Assembly: GCF_000420765.1 (NCBI RefSeq)
Contig: NZ_ATVO01000006.1
Coordinates: 342,225-406,224, forward strand
Direction of reading: 5' to 3'
Source of the DNA: Sandarakinorhabdus limnophila DSM 17366
GTDB taxonomy: Bacteria > Pseudomonadota > Alphaproteobacteria > Sphingomonadales > Sphingomonadaceae
DNA: 64,000 bases
Below the pieces are notes generated by a model that saw only the letters and a program-made list of their open reading frames with translations, did no database searches and was not told the DNA's origin. Positions 7,923 to 17,511 of the stretch are shown here, piece after piece. Each line of letters begins with the position of its first letter. The stretch's first letter is position 1. The position numbers and the translations under genes are program-made.

Positions 7923-9182
7923 ATGGCCCGGATCGTGATGAAATTCGGTGGCACCTCGATGGCGGGGACGGAGCGGATTCGCAACGTTGCATCGCGGGTG
8001 AAACGCGAAGTGGACGCCGGCAACGAAGTGGCCGTGGTTGTCTCTGCCATGTCGGGCGAGACGGATCGGCTGGTCGGTTATTGCCGCGAAGCCTCGCCGC
8101 TGGCCGACCCGGCCGAATATGACGTGGTGGTGGCCGCTGGCGAGCAGATCACCTCCGGCCTGCTGGCCATCACCCTGCAATCGCTGGGCGTGAAGGCGCG
8201 CAGCTGGCTGGGTTGGCAATTGCCGATCCGCACCAGCAGCGCCCACAGTGTGGCCCGCATCGAAGACATCGAGACGGCTGCCATCCTGGCCAGCATGGCG
8301 GCGGGCGAAGTGGCGGTGGTGCCGGGCTTCCAGGGGCTGACGGCGGATGAGCGGGTGACAACGCTGGGCCGTGGCGGATCCGATACGTCGGCGGTGGCGA
8401 TGGCGGCCGCGCTGAAGGCGGATCGCTGCGACATCTATACTGATGTGGATGGCGTCTACACGACCGATCCGCGCATCGTGCCGCGCGCCCGCAAATTGCA
8501 TCGCATCACCTATGAAGAAATGCTGGAACTGGCCAGCGTGGGCGCCAAGGTGTTGCAGACGCGGTCGGTCGAACTGGCCATGAAGGAAAAAGTGGTTGTG
8601 CAGGTGCTGTCGAGCTTCTCCGACGCGCCGGGCACGCTGGTGGTGGACGAGGATGACGAGATGGAACAGGAACTGATCGCCGGCATCGTGGCCGACAAGG
8701 GTGAAGCCAAGGTCACGCTGGTGGGCGTGCCCGACAAGCCTGGCGTGGTGGCCGGCATCTTCGGGCCGCTGGCCGATGCCAATATCAATGTCGACATGAT
8801 CGTGCAGAACATCGCCAAGGGGGAAGGCAAGACCGATGTCACCTTCACCGTGCCGCGCGCGCAGCTGCCGGCCTCGATGGACGTTCTGGAAAAGGCGCGC
8901 GATGCCATCGGTTTTGCGTCCTTGCTGGCCGATGATGATGTGGCCAAGATCTCGGTGGTGGGCGTCGGCATGAAGAGCCACGCCGGGGTGGCCGCCACCA
9001 TGTTCCGCGCGCTGGCCAGCCGGGGGATCAATATCCAGGCCATCACCACCTCGGAAATCAAGGTGAGTGTGCTGATCCCGATGGATTATGTCGAACTGGC
9101 CGTGCGCGTGCTGCACACGGCCTATGGTCTGGATGGGCCGATTGCCGGCGATGTGGCCGAAGATGCGGAGAGCGATGCGTGA
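7923..9182 (+). CDS. lysC: Aspartate kinase
   Basis: A 419-residue aspartokinase, first step from aspartate to lysine, threonine and methionine and to the diaminopimelate used by the murE product downstream. The N-terminal kinase domain starts with KFGGTS (residues 7-12) and contains GRGGSDTSAVA. Two ACT domains fill residues about 265-410 (KVTLVGVPDKPGVVAGIF, then ISVVGVGMKSHAGVAATMF), indicating allosteric feedback by end-product amino acids. Its stop overlaps the GTG of the next gene by 4 bases. Aspartate kinase next to ptsP is a recurrent alphaproteobacterial linkage. Confidence 0.95.
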   Translation: MARIVMKFGGTSMAGTERIRNVASRVKREVDAGNEVAVVVSAMSGETDRLVGYCREASPLADPAEYDVVVAAGEQITSGLLAITLQSLGVKARSWLGWQLPIRTSSAHSVARIEDIETAAILASMAAGEVAVVPGFQGLTADERVTTLGRGGSDTSAVAMAAALKADRCDIYTDVDGVYTTDPRIVPRARKLHRITYEEMLELASVGAKVLQTRSVELAMKEKVVVQVLSSFSDAPGTLVVDEDDEMEQELIAGIVADKGEAKVTLVGVPDKPGVVAGIFGPLADANINVDMIVQNIAKGEGKTDVTFTVPRAQLPASMDVLEKARDAIGFASLLADDDVAKISVVGVGMKSHAGVAATMFRALASRGINIQAITTSEIKVSVLIPMDYVELAVRVLHTAYGLDGPIAGDVAEDAESDA

Positions 9183-10207
9183 GCGATACCCCCCACCTCG
9201 ACGCTGCATCGGCCAAGGGCCGCGAATTTCTTGGCACCCGCCACGCCATCATGGCCGGCGCCATGACGTGGGTTTCGGAACGTCACCTGGTTTCCGCCAT
9301 CTCCAACGCCGGCGGTTTCGGCGTGCTGGCGTGCGGGGCGATGCCGCCGGCCATTCTTGAAGCCGAGATCATCGCGACGCGGGCGCTCACCAGCAAACCG
9401 TTCGGCGTCAACCTGATCACCCTGCACCCACAGCTGGATGAACTGATCGATATCTGTGGCCGGCAGGGCGTGAGCCATGTCGTGCTCGCCGGCGGGCTGC
9501 CGTCGGGCGCGGCGATTGCCAAGATCAAGGGCTTTGGCGCCAAGCTGATGTGCTTTGCGCCCACCGCCGCGCTGGCCAAGAAGCTGGTGCGATCGGGTGT
9601 TGATGCGATCATCATCGAAGGTTCCGAAGCCGGTGGCCATATCGGCCCAGTGTCGCTCACCGTGCTGGCGCAGGAAATCCTGCCGGTGATCACTGATGTG
9701 CCGGTGTTCGTTGCCGGCGGCATCGGGCGCGGCAATGCGATTGCCGCCTATCTGGAAATGGGCGCATCGGGCGTGCAGCTTGGCACCCGCTTTGCCGCTG
9801 CAGCCGAAAGCGTGGCGCACGACAAGTTCAAGGCCGCGTTTGTCCGCGCTTCGGCCCGCGATGCGCTGTCCAGCGTGCAAATCGATCCGCGCCTGCCGGT
9901 GATCCCGGTGCGCGCCCTGAAGAACGCCGGCAGCGAAGCCTTCAACGAGCGTCAGCGCGAAGTTGCCGCCGCCGTTGATCGCGGCGAGATGGATCTGGCC
10001 GCCGGGCAATTGGCCATCGAACATTATTGGGCCGGCGCGCTGCGCCGCGCCGTAGTGGATGGCGATGTCGAAGGCGGCAGCCTGATGGCCGGCCAATCGG
10101 TGGGTATGGTCACCAGCGTGCAGCCGGTGGCCGAGATCATCGACGAACTCACCACCGACGCCGAAGCCGCCCTGTCCCGTCGGACCGTCAGAGAGGCCGC
10201 TGCCTGA
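9179..10207 (+). CDS. NAD(P)H-dependent flavin oxidoreductase / nitronate monooxygenase family
   Basis: A 342-residue FMN-binding TIM-barrel protein of the nitronate monooxygenase (2-nitropropane dioxygenase) / FabK-like family. Seen: IMAGAMTWVSERHLVSAISN (FMN pocket start), SNAGGFGVL, KPFGVNLIT, the EGSEAGGHIGP motif and PVFVAGGIGRG phosphate-binding loop. The physiological substrate is uncertain: nitronate detoxification or an enoyl reduction are both possible. It starts with GTG overlapping the aspartate kinase stop, and its TGA overlaps the ptsP ATG by one base, so it sits inside a three-gene operon. Confidence 0.9.
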   Translation: MSDTPHLDAASAKGREFLGTRHAIMAGAMTWVSERHLVSAISNAGGFGVLACGAMPPAILEAEIIATRALTSKPFGVNLITLHPQLDELIDICGRQGVSHVVLAGGLPSGAAIAKIKGFGAKLMCFAPTAALAKKLVRSGVDAIIIEGSEAGGHIGPVSLTVLAQEILPVITDVPVFVAGGIGRGNAIAAYLEMGASGVQLGTRFAAAAESVAHDKFKAAFVRASARDALSSVQIDPRLPVIPVRALKNAGSEAFNERQREVAAAVDRGEMDLAAGQLAIEHYWAGALRRAVVDGDVEGGSLMAGQSVGMVTSVQPVAEIIDELTTDAEAALSRRTVREAAA

Positions 10208-12468
10208 TGGCCCAAGTCAACGCCGCCCGCGAGATACTGCGCCGCCTTCACGATGTGATGGCTGGCAAGGCGGCGGCGCAGGTGAAGCTGAACCAGGTGG
10301 TGAAGCTGGTGGCGGCCGAACTGGGCAGCGAGGTCGCCTCCATCTATCTGCTGCGCGATGGCGTGCTGGAACTGTTTGCCACGCAAGGCCTGGCGCAATC
10401 GGCCGTGCATGTCACCCGGCTTTCCATGGGCCAGGGCCTGGTGGGCAATATCGCCGCCCGCCGCGAACCGCTGGCATTGGCCGAAGCCAAGGCCCATCCC
10501 GATTTCGCCTATCGCCCGGAAACCGGCGAAGATGATTTCCACAGTTTCTGCGGCGTGCCGATCCTGCGCCGCGAAGCCGCCATCGGCGTGCTGGCCGTGC
10601 AGCACCGCGAACCGCGCAATTATGCCGAGGTGGAGATCGAAGCGCTGCAAACCGTGGGCATGGTGCTTTCGGAATTGATCCACGGCGCAGGGCTGGTGGA
10701 TGATGCCCAGGCCGCCCGCATGCGCGCCGCCAACAGCGGGCCAACCCGATTGAATGGCCTGAAGCTGGTCGATGGCCTCGCCCGCGGCGTGGCGGTGTTT
10801 CACCAGCCGCGCGTGGTGGTGGAACACACGGTGGCCGACGATGTCGATGCCGAACGCGTGCGGCTGGTCGATGCCTTTGCTCGGATGCGCACCCAGATCG
10901 ACGACATGATGGGCCGATCCGAATTCGTTGCCGGCACCGATCACCACGAAATTCTCGAAACCTACAAGATGTTTGCCTATGATGAAGGCTGGGCGCGGCG
11001 CATCAACGAGGCGATCGAAACCGGCCTCACCGCCGAAGCCGCCGTGGAACGGGTGCAATCGCGCAACCGGCTGCGCATGCGATCAATCGACGATCCGTAT
11101 CTGAAGGAACGGCTCACCGATCTCGATGATCTCGCCAACCGGCTGCTGCGCACCCTTTCCGGCCAATTGGGCACGGCAGCGCAGTTGGGCATCACCGGCG
11201 ATGCCATATTGATCGCCCGCAATCTCGGCCCGGCCGAACTGCTGGAATATGACAAGCGCCACCTGAAGGGCGTGGTGCTGGAAGAAGGCAGCCTGACGGC
11301 GCACGTCATCATCGTGGCGCGCGCCATGGGCGTGCCCGTGCTTGGCCGCGTCGATCAGCTGTTTGCCAACGTGAATGACGGCGATGAACTGATCGTCGAC
11401 GCCGGCAACAATGCGCTGCTGATCCGGCCGACGGCAGCCACGATCAAATCCTACCAGGCGATGCGGGCGCTGAAAGCGCGTCAGGCCGAACAATGGGCCA
11501 AGGTGCGCGATCTGCCGGCCATTTCCAAGGATGGCCGCCATATCGCGCTCTATATGAACGCCGGCCTGCTCGATGATGCCGCCGCGATTCCGCTGGCCGG
11601 CGCCGATGGCATCGGGCTGTTCCGCACCGAATTCCAGTTCCTGGTTTCGGCCACCCTGCCGCGCCGCGAACGCCAGCAGAGCCTGTATCGCGGCGTACTG
11701 GAAGCCGCGGGCGACAAGCCGGTGGTGTTCCGCACCGTCGATATCGGCGGTGACAAGGCCGTGCCCTATATCGACGGTGACGAGGAAGACGAAAACCCGG
11801 CGATGGGCTGGCGCGCGCTGCGGCTGGCGCTCGGCCGCTCCGGCCTGATGAAGGTGCAGGCCCGCGCCCTGCTGGAGGCTGCAGCCGGCCGCACCTTGAA
11901 CGTGATGTTCCCGATGGTCTCCGAACCCTGGGAATTCGCCGAAGCCCGTGGGCTGGTGGAACAGCAACGCGAACGGCTGGCCAGCACCGGCCACGCCGTG
12001 CCCACCGAGATCCAGTACGGCGCCATGATCGAGGTGCCGGCCCTGATCGAGCAGCTCGACCTGCTGCTGCCGATGACCGATTTCGTGTCGATCGGCACCA
12101 ACGACCTGACGCAATTCCTGTTCGCCGCAGACAGAGCCAATCCGCGCCTGGCCGACCGTTACGACTGGCTATCCCCCGCCATCCTGCGCGTCATCCGCCG
12201 CGTGGTGTGCGCCGGCGCCGAGCATGATGTGCCGGTGACCGTGTGCGGTGAAATGGGCGGGCGCCCGCTTGAGGCGCTGGCGCTGATCGCGCTCGGTGTC
12301 GAGCGCCTCTCCATCACGCCGGCCGGCATTGGTCCGATCAAGGCGATGATCCGTTCGGCGACGCTGGAGCCGCTGTCGCAGGCCATGCAGGAGTGGCTGG
12401 CCAAGCCGGGTGTCAATATCCGTGCCGAGCTGTCGAGCGCGGCGAAGCGGCAGGGGCTCAGCTTCTAG
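10207..12468 (+). CDS. ptsP: Nitrogen-PTS enzyme I (PEP-protein phosphotransferase)
   Basis: A 753-residue EI-Ntr that takes phosphate from PEP and passes it to NPr, part of the regulatory PTS that senses nitrogen and carbon status. Domains in order: N-terminal GAF (about 1-160), the HPr-binding EI N-domain, the phosphohistidine swivel with His366 in SLTAHVIIVARAMGVP, then the PEP-binding barrel with FRTEFQFL, FRTVDIGGDK, SIGTNDLTQF and the catalytic Cys in VCGEMGG. The ATG at 10207 overlaps the previous stop by one base. NPr and EIIA-Ntr genes are not in this window. Confidence 0.95.
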   Translation: MAQVNAAREILRRLHDVMAGKAAAQVKLNQVVKLVAAELGSEVASIYLLRDGVLELFATQGLAQSAVHVTRLSMGQGLVGNIAARREPLALAEAKAHPDFAYRPETGEDDFHSFCGVPILRREAAIGVLAVQHREPRNYAEVEIEALQTVGMVLSELIHGAGLVDDAQAARMRAANSGPTRLNGLKLVDGLARGVAVFHQPRVVVEHTVADDVDAERVRLVDAFARMRTQIDDMMGRSEFVAGTDHHEILETYKMFAYDEGWARRINEAIETGLTAEAAVERVQSRNRLRMRSIDDPYLKERLTDLDDLANRLLRTLSGQLGTAAQLGITGDAILIARNLGPAELLEYDKRHLKGVVLEEGSLTAHVIIVARAMGVPVLGRVDQLFANVNDGDELIVDAGNNALLIRPTAATIKSYQAMRALKARQAEQWAKVRDLPAISKDGRHIALYMNAGLLDDAAAIPLAGADGIGLFRTEFQFLVSATLPRRERQQSLYRGVLEAAGDKPVVFRTVDIGGDKAVPYIDGDEEDENPAMGWRALRLALGRSGLMKVQARALLEAAAGRTLNVMFPMVSEPWEFAEARGLVEQQRERLASTGHAVPTEIQYGAMIEVPALIEQLDLLLPMTDFVSIGTNDLTQFLFAADRANPRLADRYDWLSPAILRVIRRVVCAGAEHDVPVTVCGEMGGRPLEALALIALGVERLSITPAGIGPIKAMIRSATLEPLSQAMQEWLAKPGVNIRAELSSAAKRQGLSF

Positions 12469-12743
12469 GGCAACACCTTATGCCAATTCGTTACCGACCG
12501 GCTCTCGAACAGCCCGGCCAGGTGATAGGGATCGGCATTGGCAAAGGCGATCGCCGCATCGCGATCATCGAATTCCATGATCAGCAAGCTGCCCATCGCC
12601 CGGCCATCGGGGCGCAAAAGCGGCCCACCAACCAGCACCTGATCCTTGAAGGCGTTGATATGGGCCAGATGATCGGACCGCGTTTGCACACGCAGTTCGG
12701 CGCTGTCGGGCTTGTCGATGCAATGAATGGCAAACCAGGGCAT
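12465..12743 (-). CDS. YciI-family protein
   Basis: A 92-residue protein of the YciI/EthD-like ferredoxin-fold family, a small dimeric domain. Seen: the start MPWFAIHCIDKP, the conserved HLAHINAF stretch with the family His, GPLLRPDG, and the terminal DPYHLAGLFESRSV. The biochemical role of most members is unknown; some act as dehydrochlorinase-like or cofactor-binding proteins. It converges on ptsP with a 4-base overlap. The following 307 bases up to rpmB hold no convincing gene but do hold the likely rpmB promoter. Confidence 0.88.
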   Translation of the reverse strand: MPWFAIHCIDKPDSAELRVQTRSDHLAHINAFKDQVLVGGPLLRPDGRAMGSLLIMEFDDRDAAIAFANADPYHLAGLFESRSVTNWHKVLP

Positions 12744-12957
12744 GAATCGAACCTGCCGGCGCCGTTGATTCGCCACCGTTGATTTCGGTCTAGCCCGGCA
12801 AAAGCGGTGAGAAAAGGGCCATGTGCCCGATTTGGGGCGGCCTGAACCGGCCGCGTGCCGGGCGGCGATTCGCGGCGACCCGGCCCGGCCTGCCGCACAC
12901 GGCGTTGGCCAAGGCGCTGAAATGGCCGGGCTGCCGAGGGGAAAGGCCGCGCAACAG

Positions 12958-12986
12958 TTGACGCCGCACCGCCCCTCCGCTATGCG
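12958..12986 (+). promoter_or_regulatory. Candidate sigma-70 promoter of rpmB
   Basis: TTGACG at 12958-12963 and TATGCG at 12981-12986 are separated by 17 bases, about 65 bases before the rpmB start. The -35 hexamer is near consensus, the -10 is weak. This is the only good match in the 307-base gap between the YciI gene and rpmB. Confidence 0.45.
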
Positions 12987-13050
12987 AGACGGTCTGTTGC
13001 TGGTCCGTACGGGCTGGCATTTGCGAAATTCTTGATGACAGGATTGAACG

Positions 13051-13341
13051 ATGTCGCGCGTTTGCGAATTGACCGCCAAGGGCCGCCAGGTTGGCCACAA
13101 CGTGTCCCACGCCAACAACAAGACCAAGCGCACCTTTCTGCCCAACCTGCAGAACGTGACGCTGATCTCTGATGCGCTGGGCAAGGGCGTGCGTCTGCGC
13201 GTGTCGATGAACGGTCTGCGTTCGGTCGAACATGTCGGCGGCCTTGATAACTGGCTGGTCAAGACCAAGGACGAGCTTCTGTCTGACCGCTGCGTCAAGC
13301 TGAAGAAGGAAATCAACAAGAAGCTGACCGCCGCCGCCTGA
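13051..13341 (+). CDS. rpmB: 50S ribosomal protein L28
   Basis: A 96-residue ribosomal protein of the large subunit. The start [27 protein letters not shown] is diagnostic, as is [11 protein letters not shown]. It lacks the CxxC zinc ribbon pairs, so it is the zinc-independent form typical of alphaproteobacteria. A purine-rich GACAGGATTGAACG precedes the ATG. It is transcribed alone: the gap upstream carries a promoter candidate and a strong intrinsic terminator follows 29 bases after the stop. Confidence 0.97.
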   Translation: MSRVCELTAKGRQVGHNVSHANNKTKRTFLPNLQNVTLISDALGKGVRLRVSMNGLRSVEHVGGLDNWLVKTKDELLSDRCVKLKKEINKKLTAAA

Positions 13342-13369
13342 GGCCGCGCTGCTCTTGTGATCCGCCAAG

Positions 13370-13398
13370 GCGGCCGGGCACCAAGCCCGGCCGCTTTT
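13370..13398 (+). terminator. Rho-independent terminator of rpmB
   Basis: A perfect 10-bp GC stem (GCGGCCGGGC at 13370-13379, complement at 13385-13394) with a 5-base ACCAA loop is followed directly by TTTT. It lies 29 bases after the rpmB stop codon. Confidence 0.92.
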
Positions 13399-13417
13399 GT
13401 TTGTGGCGGCATCACTT

Positions 13418-14050
13418 ATGCTGGCGGCCATGCGCCCCAACCCCGTGATTCGCCCCGCCACCCTGGCAGACCGCCCGGCCATCATCGCCGTGCTGGCCGC
13501 TGCCTTCATCGATGATCCGGCGCTGGCGTGGATCTTCCCCGATGCCGCCCGGCGCCCCGCCCGGCTGACCCGATTCTTTGATCTGATCACCCGTGCCGAT
13601 GGTCGGCTGCCCCTGGCCCATGTCGCCTGCGCCAGCGACGGCCGCATCATCGGCGCTGCGCTGTGGCGACCGCCGGGGGCTTGGGGGCTGCCCACCACCA
13701 GCCTGATCGCCAACCTGCCGCGCCTTGCCGCCACCTTCACCACCGCGCTGCCGCGCACGCTGGGCCTGATGGGCGCGATGGACCATCAGCATGATCGCCG
13801 GCCGCACTGGTATCTGCAGTTCATTGGCGTCGCGCCCGCCGGGCAAGGCCAGGGCGTGGGCGGTGCCCTGCTGCGTGCCGGCCTCGCTCGCGCCGCGGGC
13901 CAGCCCTGCTACCTTGAAACGGCCACGCCATCGAACGTCGGCCTCTATCAGGCCCATGGTTTTGGCGTGCGCAATGAATGGCAGCACGGCGATGCACCAA
14001 ACTTCTGGTCGATGTGGCACCCCGGCAGCGTCATCGCAGCGGCGCAATGA
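13418..14050 (+). CDS. GNAT-family N-acetyltransferase
   Basis: A 210-residue acetyl-CoA-dependent acyltransferase. Seen: the opening IRPATLADRPAIIAVLAAAF, the acetyl-CoA-binding motif A (QFIGVAPAGQGQGVGGALL, with the Q/R-x-x-G-x-G/A pyrophosphate loop), and motif B near YLETATPSNVGLYQAHGF. Acceptor substrate unknown. Two ATG codons, 13418 and 13430, are possible; neither has a clear ribosome site. An earlier TTG lies inside the rpmB terminator and is unlikely. Its end overlaps the convergent phytase-like gene by 20 bases. Confidence 0.87.
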   Translation: MLAAMRPNPVIRPATLADRPAIIAVLAAAFIDDPALAWIFPDAARRPARLTRFFDLITRADGRLPLAHVACASDGRIIGAALWRPPGAWGLPTTSLIANLPRLAATFTTALPRTLGLMGAMDHQHDRRPHWYLQFIGVAPAGQGQGVGGALLRAGLARAAGQPCYLETATPSNVGLYQAHGFGVRNEWQHGDAPNFWSMWHPGSVIAAAQ

Positions 14051-15020
14051 TCTCCAGTTGCAGCAGCAGCGTGCGCTGCGCGGCCGAAAAATTATCGTCG
14101 GACACCAGATAGACAATCGGCGGCCCGGTCTTGCGGCGCACCAGTGCGATGCCTTCCATATTGTCCACCGGCCACTCGCCATCTCGCCCCCATCGCGCCA
14201 GCAGCCGGCCCGGCGCGGCGCTGCCGCCGGCCAGCACCGGCGCCAGATCGACGATGCTGATCGCAGCGGCGGTTTCGGCACCGGTGAAGCGGCGGTGCAG
14301 CACCAGCAGGTGGGTTTCGTCCAGGGCCACCGCATCGGTGGGCGCAAAGCCATCAACCGCATCGATCATGATCCGGCGCGTCAGGCCGGCGGGCGCCACC
14401 AACAGCGCGGTGAGCGCGCCATCGGCTGTGGCAGCATTCTCGGCAATCCAGATCAGACGGCCATCGCCCAGAACCGCCAGCGATTCGCCGCCGCCATTGG
14501 GCGGCCAGCCCATGGTATCGGTGCGATACAACGGTTCACCGGCTGGGGTGAGCGGCGGACCATGGCCGGCAAAGCCCAGGATGCGGTGCTGCTGTTCCAG
14601 GCTGATCAGCGTGCGGCCATCCGGCGTGAAGGCAATCGCTTCCGCATCGCGATCGCTTTTCACATCGCCGGGCATGCTGATGCTGCCCATTTCACCAGAT
14701 GGTGCGCCGGGGCGGAACAGCAGCCAATCCCCCGCATCGGTCACCGCCAGCAACCGGCCATCCGGCAGCGCGGCGAGGCCCGAAAGGCCGCCGAACGATG
14801 TTTCCGGGCTGGTCAGCACGGCCGCGCTCGTCAGGCGGAACGGGCCGATCTTGCTGCCGGCGCCGGCCAGCGGCGCGGCGGTGATGGTGATGCTGTGCCG
14901 GGGCTGGTTGGCGGCGGTGGCCAGCGGGCGCAACTCTGTCCACAAAATCCAGATCGCCGCCAGCAGCAGGGCTGCCAGCCCAGCGGTTTGGCCGGCTTGG
15001 GAAATCGCCACGCGCCTCAT
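14031..15020 (-). CDS. Esterase-like phytase-domain protein, membrane-anchored or secreted
   Basis: A 329-residue protein with an N-terminal hydrophobic segment (residues 13-27), then an 'esterase-like activity of phytase' beta-propeller-like domain: FGGLSGLAALPDGRLLAVTDAGDW, DAEAIAFTPDGRTLISLEQQHRI, GGGESLAVLGDGRLIWIAENA and NMEGIALVRRKTG are the repeating blades. The domain is named after plant and bacterial phytase-like proteins, but activity is not established for most bacterial members. ATG at 15020 starts the signal-anchor; a longer frame upstream overlaps the region before recQ. Divergent from recQ over 46 bases. Confidence 0.85.
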   Translation of the reverse strand: MRRVAISQAGQTAGLAALLLAAIWILWTELRPLATAANQPRHSITITAAPLAGAGSKIGPFRLTSAAVLTSPETSFGGLSGLAALPDGRLLAVTDAGDWLLFRPGAPSGEMGSISMPGDVKSDRDAEAIAFTPDGRTLISLEQQHRILGFAGHGPPLTPAGEPLYRTDTMGWPPNGGGESLAVLGDGRLIWIAENAATADGALTALLVAPAGLTRRIMIDAVDGFAPTDAVALDETHLLVLHRRFTGAETAAAISIVDLAPVLAGGSAAPGRLLARWGRDGEWPVDNMEGIALVRRKTGPPIVYLVSDDNFSAAQRTLLLQLEIIAPLR

Positions 15021-15066
15021 GGAAAAAGCATAGCAGGCAGGGAACGCCTTCGCTATCCACGCCGCC

Positions 15067-16851
15067 ATGACCCCCCATGAAATCCTGCACCGTGTGTTCG
15101 GCCACGCCGAATTCCGCGGTCCTCAGGAACAGATCATCAGCGACGTGATTGCTGGCCGCGACTGCCTGGCGATCATGCCGACCGGGGCGGGCAAATCGCT
15201 GTGCTATCAGGTGCCGGCGCTGGTGCGGCCCGGCACGGCGCTGGTGATCTCGCCGTTGATCGCGCTGATGGAAGATCAGGTGCAGGCGCTGCACACCCAG
15301 GGCGTGCGTGCCGGCACGTTGAACAGCCAATCGACCGATGGCGGCCAGGTGTGGCGCGATTTTGTCGATGGCCAGTTTGATCTGCTCTATGTCTCGCCCG
15401 AACGCGCGCTGTCGGATGGTTTCGGCCAGATGGTGCAGCGCACGGAAATCGCGCTGATCGCCATCGACGAAGCCCATTGCGTTTCCCAGTGGGGCCATGA
15501 TTTCCGCCCCGAATATCGCCGGCTGAAGCCATTCTGCGATTCCCTGCCCGGCGTGCCGCGCATTGCGCTCACCGCCACCGCCGATCGCGAGACCCGCGCC
15601 GATATCGCGCTGCAGCTGGGCATTGCCAGCGATCGCATCACGCTGTCGGGCTTTGATCGGCCCAATATCCGCTATGACGTGGTGGGGCGCGACACCCTGC
15701 ATCGCCAGTTGCTGGCCTTCATGGCTGGCCAGGCCGGTCGCGCTGGCATCATCTATGCTCCCACGCGTGCGGCCACCGAAAAGATCTGCGACTGGCTGGT
15801 GGAAGCCGGCTACCGCGCCCGGCCCTATCATGCCGGGCTGGAAGCCGGCATCCGCAGCCGGCACCAGGCGGATTTCGTGAAAAGCGAAGACATGGTGATG
15901 TGTGCCACCATTGCCTTTGGCATGGGCATCAACAAACCCGATGTGCGGTTCGTGGTGCACGCCGGCCTGCCCAAATCGATCGAATCCTATTATCAGGAAA
16001 CCGGCCGCGCCGGGCGCGATGGCGATCCGGCGGTGGCGCACCTGATCTGGGGCGGCGAGGATGTCGCCCGGCTGCGCGGCTTCATCGCGGCTGGCGATGG
16101 CAGTGATGCCCACAAGGCCAATGAAGCCCGCCGCATGAACGCGCTGATCGCCTTTCTGGAAACCGCCGGCTGCCGGCGGCAGGAATTGCTGCGCTATTTC
16201 GGCGAAACCGCGCCAGCCACATGTGGGAACTGCGACAATTGCCTGAACCCGCCCACGCTGCTGGATGCCACCGAAGCCGCGCGCAAGCTGCTTTCGGCGG
16301 TGTATCGCACCGGGCAGCGCTTTGGCACCGGGCACCTAATCGAGGTGCTGGGCGGCAAGGCGACGGAAAAAGTGCAGAAATTCGGCCACGACCGATCCAG
16401 CGTGTTCGGCATCGGCAAGGATTGGCCCGCCGATCAGTGGAAAAGCCTGGCCCGCCAGCTTGAAGCCATCGACGCATTGGAGCGTGATCCCCAGCATGGT
16501 GGCCTGGTGCTGGGCCCCGCCGCGCGGCCGATCCTGAAGGGCGAAGTGGCCATCAACCTGAAACAGGTGGAGCCACGCCGGGCGGCCAAAGCCAGCAGCA
16601 GCGCGGCGGGCGCCGATGTGGCCCCGCAGGATCGCGCCCTATTCGATGAATTGCGCAGCTTGCGCCGGCAACTCGCCGCCGATGCCGGGGTGCCGCCCTA
16701 TATCGTGTTTGCCGATGCAACCCTGCGCGCCATGGCCGCCCGCCGCCCGCAAAGCATGGCCGACATGGCCCGCATCCCCGGCGTCGGCGCCGTAAAACTG
16801 GAAAGCTGGGGGCCGGCCTTTCTGGCCGCGATTACCGCCTCAGCAGCCTGA
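15067..16851 (+). CDS. recQ: ATP-dependent DNA helicase RecQ
   Basis: A 594-residue 3'-5' DNA helicase for recombination and fork repair. Order: Walker A PTGAGKSLCYQVPA, DExH box IDEAHCVSQWGHDFRPEY with the RecQ aromatic loop, TATADRETRADI, helicase C domain ending QETGRAGRDG, zinc-binding domain with CRRQELLRYFGE and CGNCDNC, winged helix, then a C-terminal HRDC domain (about residues 518-590). This is the full RecQ architecture of about 600 residues. Its end overlaps the convergent glycine-zipper gene by 12 bases. Confidence 0.97.
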   Translation: MTPHEILHRVFGHAEFRGPQEQIISDVIAGRDCLAIMPTGAGKSLCYQVPALVRPGTALVISPLIALMEDQVQALHTQGVRAGTLNSQSTDGGQVWRDFVDGQFDLLYVSPERALSDGFGQMVQRTEIALIAIDEAHCVSQWGHDFRPEYRRLKPFCDSLPGVPRIALTATADRETRADIALQLGIASDRITLSGFDRPNIRYDVVGRDTLHRQLLAFMAGQAGRAGIIYAPTRAATEKICDWLVEAGYRARPYHAGLEAGIRSRHQADFVKSEDMVMCATIAFGMGINKPDVRFVVHAGLPKSIESYYQETGRAGRDGDPAVAHLIWGGEDVARLRGFIAAGDGSDAHKANEARRMNALIAFLETAGCRRQELLRYFGETAPATCGNCDNCLNPPTLLDATEAARKLLSAVYRTGQRFGTGHLIEVLGGKATEKVQKFGHDRSSVFGIGKDWPADQWKSLARQLEAIDALERDPQHGGLVLGPAARPILKGEVAINLKQVEPRRAAKASSSAAGADVAPQDRALFDELRSLRRQLAADAGVPPYIVFADATLRAMAARRPQSMADMARIPGVGAVKLESWGPAFLAAITASAA

Positions 16852-17511
16852 ACGTTCGATGGCGCTGCCAGCCAGCGCGCCAACCAGGCCGCCGATGATC
16901 ACGCCCGGCGTGCGATCCCAGCGATTGCCAAGGCCATAGCCGATGCTGGCACCGGCAATGCCGCCCACCAGTGCGCCGCCGCCCGTACCGCGGCAACGGC
17001 CCCAGCCGCGACCGCCACCCCAGCCGCCACCAAAACCGCCACCAATCACCACGCCCGGGCCCCAGCCGCCATTCCAGCCACCTCGACTCCAACCACGGTT
17101 CCAACCTCTGTTCCAGCCGCCACCCCAGCCAATCGGCACGCCATAGGCCGGGCCGCCCCAACCGCCATAGGCAACCGGCACGGGCACCGGCACCACGGTG
17201 CGCGTGTGCACCACCTGCACCGGCGGTGGTTGCTGCCAACCCTGTTGCCAACCTTGGCTTTGCACGGCCGGCATCACCGGTGCCTGCTGCTGCCAGGTTT
17301 GCGCCGTGGCCGGCGCCCAACCGGGCGGCAGCGCCGCCGCATCCGCGGCGGTGGGCATCAGGCGCGCGTCCATCGCCGGCGGTGGCAGCGCGGCGGCGGC
17401 AACGGCGTCGCGCATTTCGGGCACATACGCGTCTGCCGGTCCGGCAGGCTGGGCGAAGGTCGGCGCACTGGCCAGAAGGGCAAGAGCCGGCAAGATCATC
17501 TGCTTCATCAT
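16840..17511 (-). CDS. Exported Gly/Trp-rich glycine-zipper protein
   Basis: A 223-residue exported protein of unknown function. Residues 1-20 are a signal peptide ending FAQ. A Pro/Gln/Ala-rich middle follows, then a low-complexity block of GW and GGW repeats (for example GGWNRGWNRGWSRGGWNG), and finally a glycine-zipper segment (ALVGGIAGASIGYGLGNR and VIIGGLVGALAGSAIE), which usually forms paired membrane helices. It ends in Cys. AGGTGAATTC precedes a doubled ATG at 17511. Divergent from a second glycine-zipper gene over 129 bases, so the two may share regulation. Confidence 0.8.
   Translation of the reverse strand: MMKQMILPALALLASAPTFAQPAGPADAYVPEMRDAVAAAALPPPAMDARLMPTAADAAALPPGWAPATAQTWQQQAPVMPAVQSQGWQQGWQQPPPVQVVHTRTVVPVPVPVAYGGWGGPAYGVPIGWGGGWNRGWNRGWSRGGWNGGWGPGVVIGGGFGGGWGGGRGWGRCRGTGGGALVGGIAGASIGYGLGNRWDRTPGVIIGGLVGALAGSAIERSGC

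Noticed and set aside
12823..13035. 70-codon plus-strand open frame before rpmB
   Set aside because: No ribosome site or recognizable sequence, and it overlaps the proposed rpmB promoter; a chance GC frame.
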